From Crocodylus rhombifer (Eukaryota; Chordata; Crocodylia; Crocodylidae), in NCBI GenBank assembly GCA_038503035.1, contig JAVSML010024600.1, positions 629,240 to 693,239 of the forward strand: 64,000 nt of DNA, written 5' to 3'. The position numbers were made by a program, and so were the translations under genes. The notes beneath the pieces are model-generated. The model was not told where the DNA came from. It ran no database searches and saw nothing but the letters and a program-made list of their open reading frames with translations. Positions 46,734 to 57,950 of the stretch are shown piece by piece; position 1 is the stretch's first letter; every line of letters begins with the position of its first letter.

Positions 46734-47900
46734 TCAGCCTGAAGCACTACTGGACCCAAGGGGCAGCGATAGGGACCTCCCCCGGCACCCCCGGGGCATT
46801 GTAGGTGAAGCAACGGACTGGCCGAAGCTCCCGCCTTGGTGGCGGGGTGCGGTCTGGGGCCCCGGCGGCTCAGGTTCCCTCTCACTGGGGAAGTCTGCCC
46901 CACTGGTAGGTAAAGGCTGGGGATGTTTTCTCCTTCTGTCTCGCCAGGCGGGGCCCCACCAGCAGCAGTCCCCGTCTCCCCTTTGCCCCAGTTGTCGCAC
47001 CACTGTATAGGGTTCAGCCTGCCATCGATCAGCAATTTTGTGTCTCCCAGTTAGCCCCAGGTTTCGCAGCAGCAACCAGTCTCCTTGTAACCCTTGCTCA
47101 CGCAGTCCAGCATCATAAAGCCGCTTCCAGCAGTTTCAGCTGCCAGTTGGTACGCAGGAGGGATACGGTCCGAAGTTGTTGTGCATATTGACCATGAGTC
47201 AAATGTTGTTGGTAGACTTGTTCTACCCCAAAGCACAAATCCATGGGTAACCGGGGCTCCCTCCCAAACATGAGTAAATACGGACTGACCCCTGCTGCAT
47301 CATTCCTAGTGGAGCTGTAGGCGTGCACCAGATATGCCATATGCTGGCTCCATGCAGCCTTCTGTTCCTGCTGGAGGGTACCCAGCATATTCAAGAGAGT
47401 GTAACTGAAGTGCTGGGGTTGGGGATCCCCTTGGGGGTGGTAGGGTGTAGTCCTTGATTTCTGTATGCCAGTCACTGTCAGTATTTCATGCAACAACCAG
47501 CTCTCAAAATCTCACCCTTGATCGGAGTGGATTCTTGCGGGCAGCACAAACACGGAGAAATACTTTTCCCACAGTACTTTGGCAACTGTTCTTGCTGTTT
47601 GATCTGGTGGAGGGAAGGCCTGGGCATATCGGTGAAGTGGTCTGTCACAACCAGCTCATTCCCCTTTCGGTGCCTCTCCCCTTCTATGGCTAGGAAATCC
47701 ATACACACGAGCTCTATGGGTTTTGAGCTCTGGATGGTGTGTAGATAGGCAGTTCAAGTGGGCAGGGTCTTCCTCCCTACAGGCTTATCGCAGTTTGAAC
47801 ATTTAGTCCTTACGTCTTCAGCTATTTTGGGCCAAAAGAACCACTCACGGGCTAGTGCCAGGATGCACTCCACCCCCCTGTGCCCAAAGTCATCATGCAA
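46734..47900 (-). pseudogene. Gypsy integrase, inactivated
   Basis: Sense order. Zinc-binding domain near 47895-47765: HDDFGH, then CSNC (H-x4-H...C-x2-C). Catalytic core from 47708: MDFLAIEG with the first aspartate and VVTDHFT; a frame change follows, then SDQG (second aspartate) near 47520, directly followed by an in-frame stop and DFESWLLHEIL. RTTPYHPQG then reads GDPQPQHFSYTLLN where family members have a glutamate before the F/N, so the third catalytic acid is lost. C-terminal part: FGREPRLPMDL, then HKIADRWQAEPYTVVRQLG near 47030, the usual barrel-like end of gypsy integrases. Stops, frameshift and the missing glutamate show it is dead. Confidence 0.85.
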
Positions 47901-48051
47901 GTCCCAAGTCCTCCAATCATCTTTTACCCCTTCAGAACCACCAGGGCCAATTCGTTACCAGATTGGTGAGGAAAGGGAATCCCAAGTCCTCCAATCATCT
48001 TTTGGCCTTTCAAAACCCCTGGGCCAGGTCACTGCCAGCCAGCTCGTCACA
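47893..48051 (-). repeat. Remnant 5' LTR with internal duplication
   Basis: 48051-47967 equals the start of the 3' LTR. A second, more diverged copy of part of the same stretch (CCAAGTCCTCCAATCATCTT on plus, 47903-47922) lies next to it and leads straight into integrase sequence. The junction therefore joins U3 sequence to pol and marks the large internal deletion. Confidence 0.7.
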
Positions 48052-48055
48052 CTTA
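48052..48055. repeat. Target-site duplication CTTA (right)
   Basis: Matches 45705-45708. Confidence 0.75.
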
Positions 48056-48360
48056 GGAGCTTAGAGATTTGCTTCAAGGGTGCAAGGGCGGCGAGCAGGG
48101 CTGCTGCTACAGCCGCGGGGCACATTGTGGGGGTTCAAGCAGGGTTTGGGGAAAGCTGCGTCCTACTGCTGAGACTCTTAAAATCCCTGTAGCCCGGTGG
48201 GGGCTCGGCCTGGCCCTGCCTGCTGCAGTGCCCAGGCTGCGAGGACAGGGCACTATCGTCTCTGGGGCATTGTCTGGTGGCACCGGCAAGGCAGCGGAGT
48301 TCATGTCAAAAAAGCTGGGGAGGGGGCTGGGCTCCAATCTGCGCCCCCAGCTTGGCTGTG

Positions 48361-48472
48361 CATCATCATCGTCATCATCATTATTATTGTTGTTACTACT
48401 GTTGTTGGCGTTATCATCATGACTATTATCATTATTACCATTATTACTGTTGTTATTATTATTATGTCATCC
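48361..48472. repeat. Compound (CAT/ATT/GTT)n triplet array
   Basis: About 110 bp of trinucleotide-periodic CATCATCGTCATCATCATTA, TTGTTGTTACTACTGTTG and ATTATTACCATTATTACTG. Frames through it give runs of I, H or Y and are not genes. Confidence 0.85.
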
Positions 48473-48689
48473 TCCTCCTCTCTCTGCCTCTTTTGAAACA
48501 AAGCCCCCGGAAAGGAGCAGCTGGCAGATGCACACACCCTGTCCCTGCCCATCGTTTCCTCCTCTAAAGCTCTCCTCGCTCCGGTGATATCCCCATCCAG
48601 TCGTTTCTTCCCCCCACCCCAACCTGCGAGAGTCCAGATCCCCTCCTTCCCTTCGCCTCTCAGCTTGTTTCAGACCACGAAGGAGACAC

Positions 48690-49930
48690 CCCAGCCGAGG
48701 CAGCGGGCTAGGTGTTGCCCCCACGGGCTTTGCGGGGTCAGCGCTTCCTCAGCAGGGCAGCGCGCGGGTGGCGGGAGGCCCCCCCCGCCCCCGCGGGCAG
48801 ACGGGCGGCCCGGGCTTTCCACTGGACAAGGGGCATGAAGCCAAGCCGGCCGCCCCCCTCCCGGCTGCCGCGGGCACTGCTGAGCGTGCGCGCAGGGCTC
48901 CGCGGGGAGGGCTGCCCGAGCCCCCGCCCGGCCGGCACCGCAGGTCTGCCCGGGCGTTTCCCCGCAGCAAGAACGGGGCGGGAGGGCGCTTTGCTGCCCC
49001 GGGGTGGCCAGCGTCCGCCCCCGCCGGGAGCCGGGCACCGCTCTGCCTGTCATCACTGAAACCGCGTGAAGTGCGAGAGCACCAGCTTTGTCTGCCCCGC
49101 ACGTAAAGAATGGCTTTGAGATGAGCTAATTACGGCGCATTAATCACTGGTAGCCGGGAATCAATCACCGCCGCGGCTCGAGGCGGCGGTGCGGGGCGGG
49201 GAGGCTGCGGGGCTGCGCCCGCTTTCATCTCAGCTTGGGAAGACAGTGCCGGGCAGCGTGCAGCCGGCGACGCCGGAATGAGCCCACTTCTTGGGGGGCA
49301 GCAAAGACCCCAAAAGAGAGGGACCCGCGGAGGCCTTTTGTCCGCAACTTGGCGGGGTCCGTCCCGCCGCCGCCGGCCCGCTGCAGCGCCGGGCACTGCT
49401 CCCCGGGCTGCCCCTCCCCCGGCGCACGCTAGCAAACTGCCCCCCTCCCCCAGCCCGGCTGCTCTGCTTCCTCCAGGAGTGGCCAGCGTGTCCAGAGTCG
49501 TTTGAAGTTTCTATCTGAGGGTTTCGGGTCGTCTCCTAAGGACGTGCCTAAAGCAGCAAGCCGGCTTCGGGGGGATTATGTCGGGTTCGTGCAAAGAGAA
49601 AATGCAGCCTCGCAGAGCCGAGCCCTCCGCGCACGCACACGCACACGCAGTCCCTTCACTTGGCACACGCGCACACGCGCGCGCGCACGCCTGGTCCGTG
49701 GAGCCCGTCCGCTCCCTCCACGCCGAGAAGCACCGGAGGGTCCCGCGCCTCGCCGCCGGGCGCCTGCTCGCCTCAGCCCCGGAGCTCGTACCTTCCTCCC
49801 GGCTGCACAGCCCTTCCCAGCCGCAGCCCCGGCCTCCAAAAGTGCGGCGTGAGCAGAAGACGCCGTGTCCCGGACACACGCGCACACACACAATAACGCG
49901 CTGGCCCGGTCCTTTGCTGGGCAGCTTTGC
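48690..49930. promoter_or_regulatory. CpG island 2 (main)
   Basis: About 1.2 kb of dense CpG with GC boxes (GGGGCGGGGAGG near 49194) and, in its middle (49120-49170), a cluster TAATTA, ATTAATCA, AATCAATCA of homeodomain/TALE type. A CACACG/CGCGCG purine-pyrimidine alternation lies at 49630-49690. Many overlapping Ala/Arg/Pro-rich frames exist on both strands, none recognisable. Best read as promoter plus possible non-coding first exon(s); direction unknown. Confidence 0.8.
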
Positions 49931-50489
49931 CAAGTGCAGGTGGCCAAGCCCTGAATACTAAACCCTTTTAATAGCAGAGCCTCCCCCCTCCCTCCTCTTA
50001 TTATTATTATTTTTTAGTCAAGAACCTTATCATTAATTTTAAGTTGCCCGGTGTACCGTATCATTAAAACGGGGCTGGAAAACAGCGACAGGCGGAGGGA
50101 GAGAGGAGTGGGGCGGCGAGGGGAATTTGCATAGCGCTTTGTCTTTCGTGGTGGTTGAGCTGGCAAGGGCTATAATGCTAATTGCACGAGATTAATGTGG
50201 AGATTGTTCTCCACTGCTCACTAACATTTCTTTAAGCACAGACCTGCCCAAGATCCCCAGGATGTGTCCCAGCCACGTCCCAGCCTGCTTGCAAGCAGGA
50301 CAAGCTGGGAGCCCACCGGCTTCCCAACAGCAGCATCACCCAGAATAATAAACCGAGTCCTTTGTAGACTCCGCCGCCCTTTTTTTTTATTTCCTCTCCT
50401 CCTTTGCCTTGTCATTTTTGCTGTTTTCAAGAAAAGAAATCTCTTTCTTTGATCCAGACGCCTGCCTAACTCTGACAGGACTTTCAGGG
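49931..50489. promoter_or_regulatory. AT-rich regulatory-like spacer between CpG islands
   Basis: Contains (TTA)n at about 49998-50016, then TTATCATTAATTTTAAG, GTATCATTAAAACGG and CTAATTGCACGAGATTAATG. Repeated ATTA/TAAT cores flanked by islands resemble a developmental-gene promoter or enhancer. A 120-codon minus-strand frame (50583-50221) contains GDAAVGK by chance; it lacks the rest of a GTPase. Confidence 0.4.
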
Positions 50490-50660
50490 AGCCTGGTGCG
50501 GCCGCGAGCGCGGGGAGGCAGCGCTGCCTAGCGGCCGCCGCGGGGCAGCGGCGCCGGGCCGGGCCGCGGTAGCGCGGTGCCATGCTGCCACCTAGGGGAC
50601 TGAGGGGGAACTAGGCTCATCTCGGCGGCGGGAAGCGATAGGGCAGCCTCGGGTTTTGTT
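50490..50660. promoter_or_regulatory. CpG island 3
   Basis: GCGGCCGCGAGCGCGGGGAG, CTAGCGGCCGCCGCGGGGC and CGCCGGGCCGGGCCGCGG within 170 bp; too short for a confident independent promoter, likely the edge of the same CpG domain. Confidence 0.65.
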
Positions 50661-50914
50661 TCCCTCGGCAGTGGGGATTCCGGGGCGAGCTGCCACGACC
50701 CTTAGGCAATATAAACTGAGCACTTGTACACACACAATGCCTGGCCTGGTGTCTGAATTCTTCTGCCAAGTGCTTCTTTGGGATTTGTGGGCTGTCTTAT
50801 CCCTGTATCCTGCAAGAACAGGCAAGGACAGCTCTCGTGGCCAAGGCTCTGTCTGTGGGTGGTAGCATGGGGAAATTAGTGTTTACATCTGAGTTAGGGG
50901 CTTAGCGCTTAACA

Positions 50915-51010
50915 CGGTGCCAGAGACTTCCTGTGAGACACTGAGCAAGCTGTTTAGTCTCTCTGTACCTCGGTTTCCCCTAGGAACAGTCCTCCTCCCA
51001 CACTTTGGCC
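50915..51010 (+). repeat. MIR-like CORE-SINE fragment
   Basis: TGTGAGACACTGAGCAAGCT, then TCTCTCTGTACCTCGGTTTCC matches the MIR core order. Confidence 0.6.
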
Positions 51011-51244
51011 ACCTCATCTTCTTAAACTGTCTGTCTAGACTCTCCAGGTGCAGGCGCGCAAGGGAAGAAACCCTCCCGCCAGCAGTCATGGCCGAGCTGC
51101 GTTCTGTGCACTCACAAATGCAGGCTGTCTTGTGGGTTCATGTCATTTCCTCCCATTTATTTTAATGCTGTTATAATCATGGCTCTCCTTGTGATCTGTG
51201 TGCATTTCTAATCTGTTTGAATCCTTCAAAGTTCTTGGCCTCCA

Positions 51245-51935
51245 TGATCATGAAATTAGAGAAAAGTAAAGCTGAAAGGGACTTTAGGAGGTCACCCAGT
51301 TAAATCCTCTGCTCAAGGCAGGATCAGAGAACACAGAGACCGGTTTATCACCATCCTCTTCTTAATAACGTTTTTATATTTGAAAACTGTTGTCAGCCCA
51401 ACCCCAAGTCTTCTTTTGTCTACTCTACTCTGAAAAATTAGCATTTCTGAACTTTTCTGTCAATATTATCTTTTCCAGACCTCTAAATATTTGTGTTGCA
51501 TTCCTCTGGACTCTGATCTATGTTCTTGAAGTCCAGTCCTCAAAACTGGACACAGTCTCCTTACCAATGCCATTAGAACATAAATAGGCACTTCCTGAGA
51601 CCTGCATTTGACCTGTCCATGCCATAGCACACCCCAGTATGACATTAACTTTTTTCCAAAATATTACATTTTTTAATCTTCAGTTTGTGATCCATTTTTA
51701 ACATCCTAGTCTTTCTCTGCAGTACTGCAGCCTAGACAGTTATTCTGCATTGTGTCCTTGTGCACGTGATCATTCCTCCTTAAGTGCAATACTTTTCCTC
51801 ATCCTTATTGAATTTCAACTGATTGTTTTTATATCATTTTTCCATTTTATGATGGCCTTTTGAATCCTATTCCTGGCCTTTAATGTGGCTGCCTAGCCTA
51901 CCCAGCTTTGTAACATCTTCAGAATTAAAAATGTA
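51245..51935 (-). mobile_element. Old CR1/L3-type LINE remnant (minus strand)
   Basis: Plus-strand phrases GAAAGGGACTTTAGGAGGTC, CTCTGCTCAAGGCAGGATC, TCCTCAAAACTGGACACAGT, CTTCAGTTTGTGATCC, CTGCAGTACTGCAGCCTAGAC and CTTATTGAATTTCAACTGAT occur in the order expected of an antisense CR1/L3 ORF2 end. No frame is open for long. Ancient. Confidence 0.7.
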
Positions 51936-53639
51936 TTAGAAAATATTAGAAAGAATGTTTATTTATGTGGCTTTGTGGAGTTGGAAGGAAATATAGGACC
52001 CCCACAAATGGTAGCTACGTGGGTATATAATTGGTATACATTGGCACAATCTAAAATAGTTAGTCATGCAGCCTATGTTAGCTCAAGGAAAAGGGAGTCC
52101 AATGCCATACTATGATAGGAAAAGTGCTAAGACCCTGTGCATTTTAACCACCTTGGTACAGAGTTGTAAGATGCTAAGATATTCTTAGACAATGGTTTTA
52201 GCATGTGGGGTATGATTGCCGGGGCGGGGAATATTCAAAAGCATTAAGTCTTTGTAGGCCTATGGTGTGTGGGGGGAATCAGCCCCCCGCCCTTGCTTTC
52301 GCTTCTGGTGAGTGGTATGCAGTCCTACAGTGGTGATGACCTCTGACATGCTCAATGTAGATAACCTTCACAATCAGATTGTATTAGATACCATGAGGTG
52401 CCTCATCAATTCTGCATAGCAGCAGGGATCTCTGCAGACTTGCAGGATGCTCTTATAGCTCAGGTCCCACACTAAAAGGGCCCCAAGGATCAGGCCTGCA
52501 CCATTACATTATATCCTTGATCTTAGACACAAAATCATGAGCACATTCAGGTGCATCCTGCAAGACACCGAGGAAAACATTGACTAGTCCTAAACATAGG
52601 AAAGAGCCTAGACAAATCCCACTTGATACCTCTTTCAGCGTAGACATTGAGTCATTAATGACAACTCTTTGAGCACAGTTAGCCAAGAAATTATGAACCT
52701 ATATTATGGCAGATTCATCTATACTGTATTTCCTTTGTTCATACGCAACATTTGTACTGTTGTATTTCAATGGCTAACTGTGCAGTGTGTGAAATATATT
52801 TTGTTCTAGCACTTTTCAATTTCCTACAACTTCCTTTAGTTTTTGTATTGTGAAGAAGAGCATATGAAGGTTTCCAGTCTACCTTCCCTATAACTGGGGC
52901 GTCTACTTAACTCATGGTGAGAAATAACACTTTGTCACAGATGGGCTTGGTCACAGCACAAAGAGAAGATTTTGCAAGCATTTCCTGGCAGCCCCACCCA
53001 TCACCACTGACTGGTAGAGAGGCACATACTATATAATTTAATAGCAAATTCCCCAGCAAGTAAATTATATAATATAATTATACATCTAAGTGTTAAATTT
53101 GAATCTAAATTTAAATGTATTATAAATTATTATACACTATGAATTGTAACATAGCATCATCATATATTATTATATACATAATTTATTATTATATAGTATT
53201 TTAGAAAAAGTTTAGAAATACTAATTAAGGATAACCTTAATAGAAACATTTTCACTTCACTGAGTGGTGCCTTCACTTAGTCTACATCACTTGCAGGCAG
53301 TAACTCTCAATCACGTGATCTACAGCTGCAGTGATTGTCACATTGTCTTTGTACTGTAGTGAACACTGGGCCATTGTAAACAACTTATTACATGAATAAT
53401 ATGCTTTTTAGGTTGATGTTGTGGTAAATCATGGCCAATGCAATATTTCCTGGTGATTACAGACAATGCCATTTTCCCGTGTTTCTGTCAAAACCTCAAA
53501 CCTGCAAATTAAGTAGACCCCTACCTATAACATTCAGCATGTGTAATAAATTTATCCTTGTATTTATATCTTCCTTGAGACAAACAGTCCCTGGCTATTT
53601 TACTTCTTTTTGTATCTGAGTTTTCCACATCCCTAATTA
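51936..53639. other. AT-rich DNA, no gene seen
   Basis: Includes a very AT-rich stretch at 53030-53215 dominated by TATAAT/TTATTA words. No gene supported. Confidence 0.5.
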
Positions 53640-54090
53640 TTTTTTGAAACCATCCCTATCTCCATTATTCCCCCCTTAGATAGCCTGACCAGAACTGAAT
53701 ACAAAACTCCATGTACAACCATGTATATAATGATGTTATAATAACATAATGATGTTCATGTTATTCTTCAATCTGTTCCTTATTCTTCCATCATTTTTAC
53801 TTTTTTGAACACTTCTTACATACTGAGGTCTTCATTTAGCCACTTGCAGTGATGCCTGGGCCTTTCCTCTGAGCTGACACCATTAATTTAGGACTCAATT
53901 AAGTGCATGAGCAGTTCAAATTATTCTCTCCAATGTTCATTGCTTCGCATGTATGGTGCCCACACAGAAGTTAATCTGTCATTGTATTACCCATTTATTT
54001 AGCTTTGTTAGGTCCCACTAAAGCTCCTGACAATCCTCCCAGTCTTTATAGACTATTTTATTTGACAATCTGATAATGCAGCACCTAACA
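53640..54090 (-). mobile_element. Old CR1/L3-type LINE remnant (minus strand)
   Basis: Plus-strand CCTGACCAGAACTGAATACA, CTCCATGTACAACC, TTGTATTACCCATTTATTTAG, CTTTGTTAGGTCCCACTAAAG and TTTGACAATCTGATAATG follow the order of an antisense CR1-like ORF2. Highly diverged; a GATGTTATAATAACATAATGATG patch interrupts it. Confidence 0.6.
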
Positions 54091-54172
54091 CAAAGGGATC
54101 CCACCCTCAGTTCAAGCCTCTGGAGTTATCTTTAATACAAAAACCAGCAGAGTGGGTGGGGATGTCTGAAAG

Positions 54173-54188
54173 AGAGAGAGAGAGAGAT
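54173..54188. repeat. (GA)n microsatellite
   Basis: Eight AG units. Confidence 0.9.
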
Positions 54189-54894
54189 GACCTTGTATTA
54201 AAATTGTAAAATACTCTCTTATTTTATCTAGTGAGGGCATCCTTCTGTCATCACCATTAGAAATTTATTTTTATTTTACTGACTATTGTAAAAAGAAGAG
54301 AAGAGCCTAAGCATTACGTTTATACTTCTTAGTTTGTCTTTTTTACTGCATTGGTTTGTAGTTTATTGGATTCACTTCCCACACAGCATATCATCTCCAG
54401 TGCATCTATAAACTTGGGGAGCTATTTAACTATAGTGCTTTACAAAATATTAACTTTCTCCAGATTTCACAGGCCTACATTTTAAAACTGCTTAAGTAGA
54501 TTTGTAAGTAATAGTGAGGCTGCTGAGTTAAAAGGCTAGGAAGACAAGAGAACTGTGGGCTCAGGTTAATCATTTCTCATCACTTAGTAGAATGTATTGC
54601 GCATCCTGCTGTGATTTTTCCTGCCTACCTTTGGGTGAGTAATTTCACTGAAGCAGTATGCTTAAAAAGGGCTCTTTGACTCTAAATAAAATCTAATATT
54701 CAACCCCACTCTCCTTCACTTTCCTAAAATTTGGGGGTTTATCCAAAAAAAGATATTTCTGTGAAGTATGGTAGGAGGATGGGAAAGGACCTGAGTTTCC
54801 AACAGAATTGTCATTCCTCAGGCTTTACTGTTGAAGTTCTAGGAAATATGAAGTAGTCAGCTGCAAGTTTTTCTATTCCATTCCCGGACTCCTA

Positions 54895-55020
54895 TTCCCT
54901 ACTCCGCAGCAAAATCACTCAATGACCCTGGACTAGCCACTTCATCTCTTTCTGTTGCAGTTTCCTACCTGAAAAATGAGAATAATAATACTGGATTTCT
55001 CTCATCCCATGCATGTCTCT
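54895..55020 (+). repeat. MIR-like CORE-SINE
   Basis: AATGACCCTGGACTAGCCAC, then GTTGCAGTTTCCTACCTGAA and AAATGAGAATAATAATACTG reproduce the MIR core and its 3' side. Confidence 0.75.
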
Positions 55021-55299
55021 TACATATTTCAACTATGTTAATGCCAAATTAACAGCACTAAGGTAGGCCCAATTCTTGAGGTAGACAAAATGAAGCCCTC
55101 AGAAGGCGTTTGGGTGTCACAAATGGTATACAAGATCCTCTGCACAATGGAATTTCTGATGACAGAAGCTACCTCCTGAAGCTAGAACTGTGTCCACACC
55201 CAGGTTTTTGTTGGCATAACTACATTGTCTAAAAATGCGATATTTTTGCCCCCCTGAGGCTCATGTATCCCTCCTGGCAGAACTTTGCAATAAAGATAA

Positions 55300-55425
55300 G
55301 GGCTTGATTGTAAGTTCTTTGGAGCAAGCAAAGGATGTCTCTTGCTATGTAGCTGTCCAAAGCACAGAATATCATGATTTCTAAGTGTGACTGTAACAAT
55401 TATGACTACAACCAGCAATATCTGA
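55300..55425 (+). repeat. CORE-SINE / L2-like tail
   Basis: GATTGTAAGTTCTTTGGAGC, GTCTCTTGCTATGTAG and CCAAAGCACAGAATATCATG are the shared 3' tail seen also at 21110, 28695 and 40018. Confidence 0.65.
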
Positions 55426-57525
55426 CCATATTGATCTTATCAATTAGCCATGCTGCCACTGAAGAACAACCCCCATAATTTTGCTTCCATAACTTTATAT
55501 ATAAAACAACATAAATAGTGCTACATTATGCACCTCAGATGCAGAGCTTAGCCATGCCAGACTCACCAAAAGGCTGTAATTAGCCTGACAATACAGTTTC
55601 TTTCACTTTTAACCATAGACCTGATCTGTTGTTCTTTTAGTTACTTTTTTTTAATTGAGGAAGTCATGCAATTGGGAGCAGAATATGCATCTGAAAATAT
55701 ACATTTTGTCTGCAGGAGTTGGAGGCATGGTAGATCTCCAGAAATTTATTAGTCAAGAATTACAGAAGAATAGCTCTTTGCAATCAAATGTCCCAGCCCC
55801 AAAGTACTTCACATTTTGAGACAGATTGGTGTGAAAATGAACTTTTAGCCCTCCCTGCAAAATTGAGCCCATAATGAAATTCCACACGTTGTTGAGCCTT
55901 GTTGACTTCTGTTTCCATTAATATTTGCCAAGAGAGTGCTTAGCCATGGAAGTAATCTGGGAAGAAAAATCCAGCTAGCCCATGGATGAGATAAGCAGAT
56001 TTAGAGTTATTTTCTCTACTGTTCCCATTAGATCCTACAGGATCTTAAATGTATTCATTGATATATTTGAACATACTGCTTTGGGACTCTCACCTTAGAT
56101 TCACTTAGGGATCAAGAGCATAGCTGGTGTCAACCAGCACAACAACATTAAAGTTAACAGACCTGTGCCCATATATACCAAGGAAAACATGGCTCATGGC
56201 TCTTTTTTCTTCCCTGTGAATAGTGCTCAATGGATAGTCAAAGGAACATTGTCTCTCATAGCCTCTATTAACTGGAGATGATTCTGTATGGACTACATAT
56301 TTCACCAGCTACTCTTAAAGAAAACTGACTCAGCATCTGCTTTGATCATTATGGCATCTTTGGTTGACTTAGCAAAGCTGTAAGAAGTAAAACAAAAATA
56401 TGAATCAGTGAAATCATTTACTCATGCAACTTTTCACCACCTGCTTAGGACAGGTGATTGAAATACTCCTTCTTTTTTAACTTCCCTTTCTCCATCACAG
56501 TTGAGCCTTTCCACCTGCTGTGCATGTTAAAAAGGAGTGATATAGAGTCTGTACAGCATATGAGGATCCTTTAGGATGAATAGAAACTGTAGACAAAGTG
56601 CTCACTGTTACAAACTCCTGTTCTGAGTTGATTGATTTTCAACTATCAATTATTATCCCTGCTTAATTTCTTCTTATTATTGTAATCACCACCCCCACCA
56701 TCATCATTATTATTATAATTACATCCCTTCACCACCAGTGATCTCAGGGAAATACAGATGCTAATGAGATTAGCTTAGACTGAGGCATCAGTGAGATGAT
56801 GGTGACTATGATGCAGCGATAGGTTTCCCCACATAGACAAACTGATGTAATGCAGTCAGAAAAAAATTCTTATGCACTGGAAAGGACCTTCCAGCAATGT
56901 TGTTATGTATTCTCATTCTTGTCCTGCATATTTCCTAGATGTCCCTTGTATCAGTAGTCTGAGTTTCCAAAGGAGCTAAGTGTATTTGGGGTTGATATTC
57001 AGCTTCTTACACTTTCAGTGGGCTTACAGCAGGAGTGCATTAGGTCTTCATGTCTGGTTCCATTAAGCAAGTCCACCATATGGTTTCCCTTCTCTCAGAT
57101 ATCCTTCGTTGTTCCTTTTTTGCCTATGACATTTGTGTCTTTCCCAGGAATTTTCTAGCAACTTGTTAAAGTTCTGTGTTATATATTTGCCTTTCCAGTC
57201 TCAGGTTTCTGCCCCACAAGATTAGCTACTCCTTCCAATCTGGCTGAAAAGGTATTTATATTATTGACTTGTATCCCCACTGTTTTCTCTTGGCAGGGTT
57301 TACACTTTCCTCATGACACATTTTCCCTGATACTTCTCCTGAGGCAACAGTTCATCAGGCAAACTTCAGAGCTGACTATACATGGAGGCAGCATGAGCAC
57401 AGGTGACAGCAGGCACAGATGTAGCAGTGTGGCCCGTGCTGAACACCGAGGATGGTACTATGAGGATTTTTTGATGGAGGGACTGAGGAGAACTTGGTTT
57501 CATGGAAATGGATTGTGCTTCCACT
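55426..57525. other. No gene seen
   Basis: AT-rich, with a triplet-periodic ATTATTGT/CATCATCATT patch at 56670-56722. No coding region supported. Confidence 0.5.
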
Positions 57526-57529
57526 AGTG

Positions 57530-57950
57530 TAACCAGTGATGTAACTAGGGGAAGGCTAAGTGAGGCACCAGCTCCAGGCACCGAATTAAGGGGTATACTA
57601 TGATGGTCTCCTTCCCACAGAAGTCTTTGCTGCATGGGCGCAGCCCAGCCAGAGGAGCTAGGCAGGTGCAGCCCCATAGTGGACCTATGGGGGAGGGGTA
57701 TGAGCAAGGAGAGTGGAATTGCTCCCCCCACCCCACCATGGGCGGTGCAGCTCTGAACCCAGAAGTGTATCTGGGAGGGAGAAGAGCAAGAGCAAATGGG
57801 GCACCAGGGAAGCTTGTGCCACCAGGCTGCTGCATCAGTGTTCAGCAAACCTGCCCCTTAGCTGCAGCAGCCTAAGCCTAAACTACTACAGCAGGAGCTG
57901 GAGCTAAAGCAGCTGCCATCTAAAAACTGAGCAGGGCAGGTAAGATTTCT
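57530..57950. repeat. GC-rich DNA-transposon-like fragment
   Basis: CCAGTGATGTAACTAGGGGA at the left, then GAATTAAGGGGTATAC and a GC-rich body. The opening resembles a recurrent sauropsid non-autonomous element, but no right TIR was found. Overlapping frames on both strands are not credible genes. Confidence 0.35.

Larger units (their letters stand above)
45709..48051 (-). mobile_element. Ty3/gypsy LTR retrotransposon, internally deleted (minus strand)
   Basis: Transcribed from the minus strand. Order in sense direction: remnant 5' LTR (48051 to about 47965), integrase with zinc-binding domain and catalytic core (about 47900-46990), short 3' untranslated part, polypurine tract (46697-46688), and 3' LTR (46687-45709). 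Flanking CTTA duplications show the whole structure is one insertion. Primer binding site, gag, protease, reverse transcriptase and RNase H are missing, as is most of the 5' LTR. It lies between CpG islands 1 and 2. Confidence 0.85.

Noticed and set aside
48670..49961. More than ten overlapping frames in CpG island 2
   Set aside because: Frames are open on both strands at once with arginine/proline-rich composition; no conserved motif or plausible initiation context.
50221..50583. GDAAVGK in a 120-codon minus-strand frame, resembling a small-GTPase P-loop
   Set aside because: No switch regions or other GTPase motifs follow, and the frame runs into a CpG island where long frames arise by composition.
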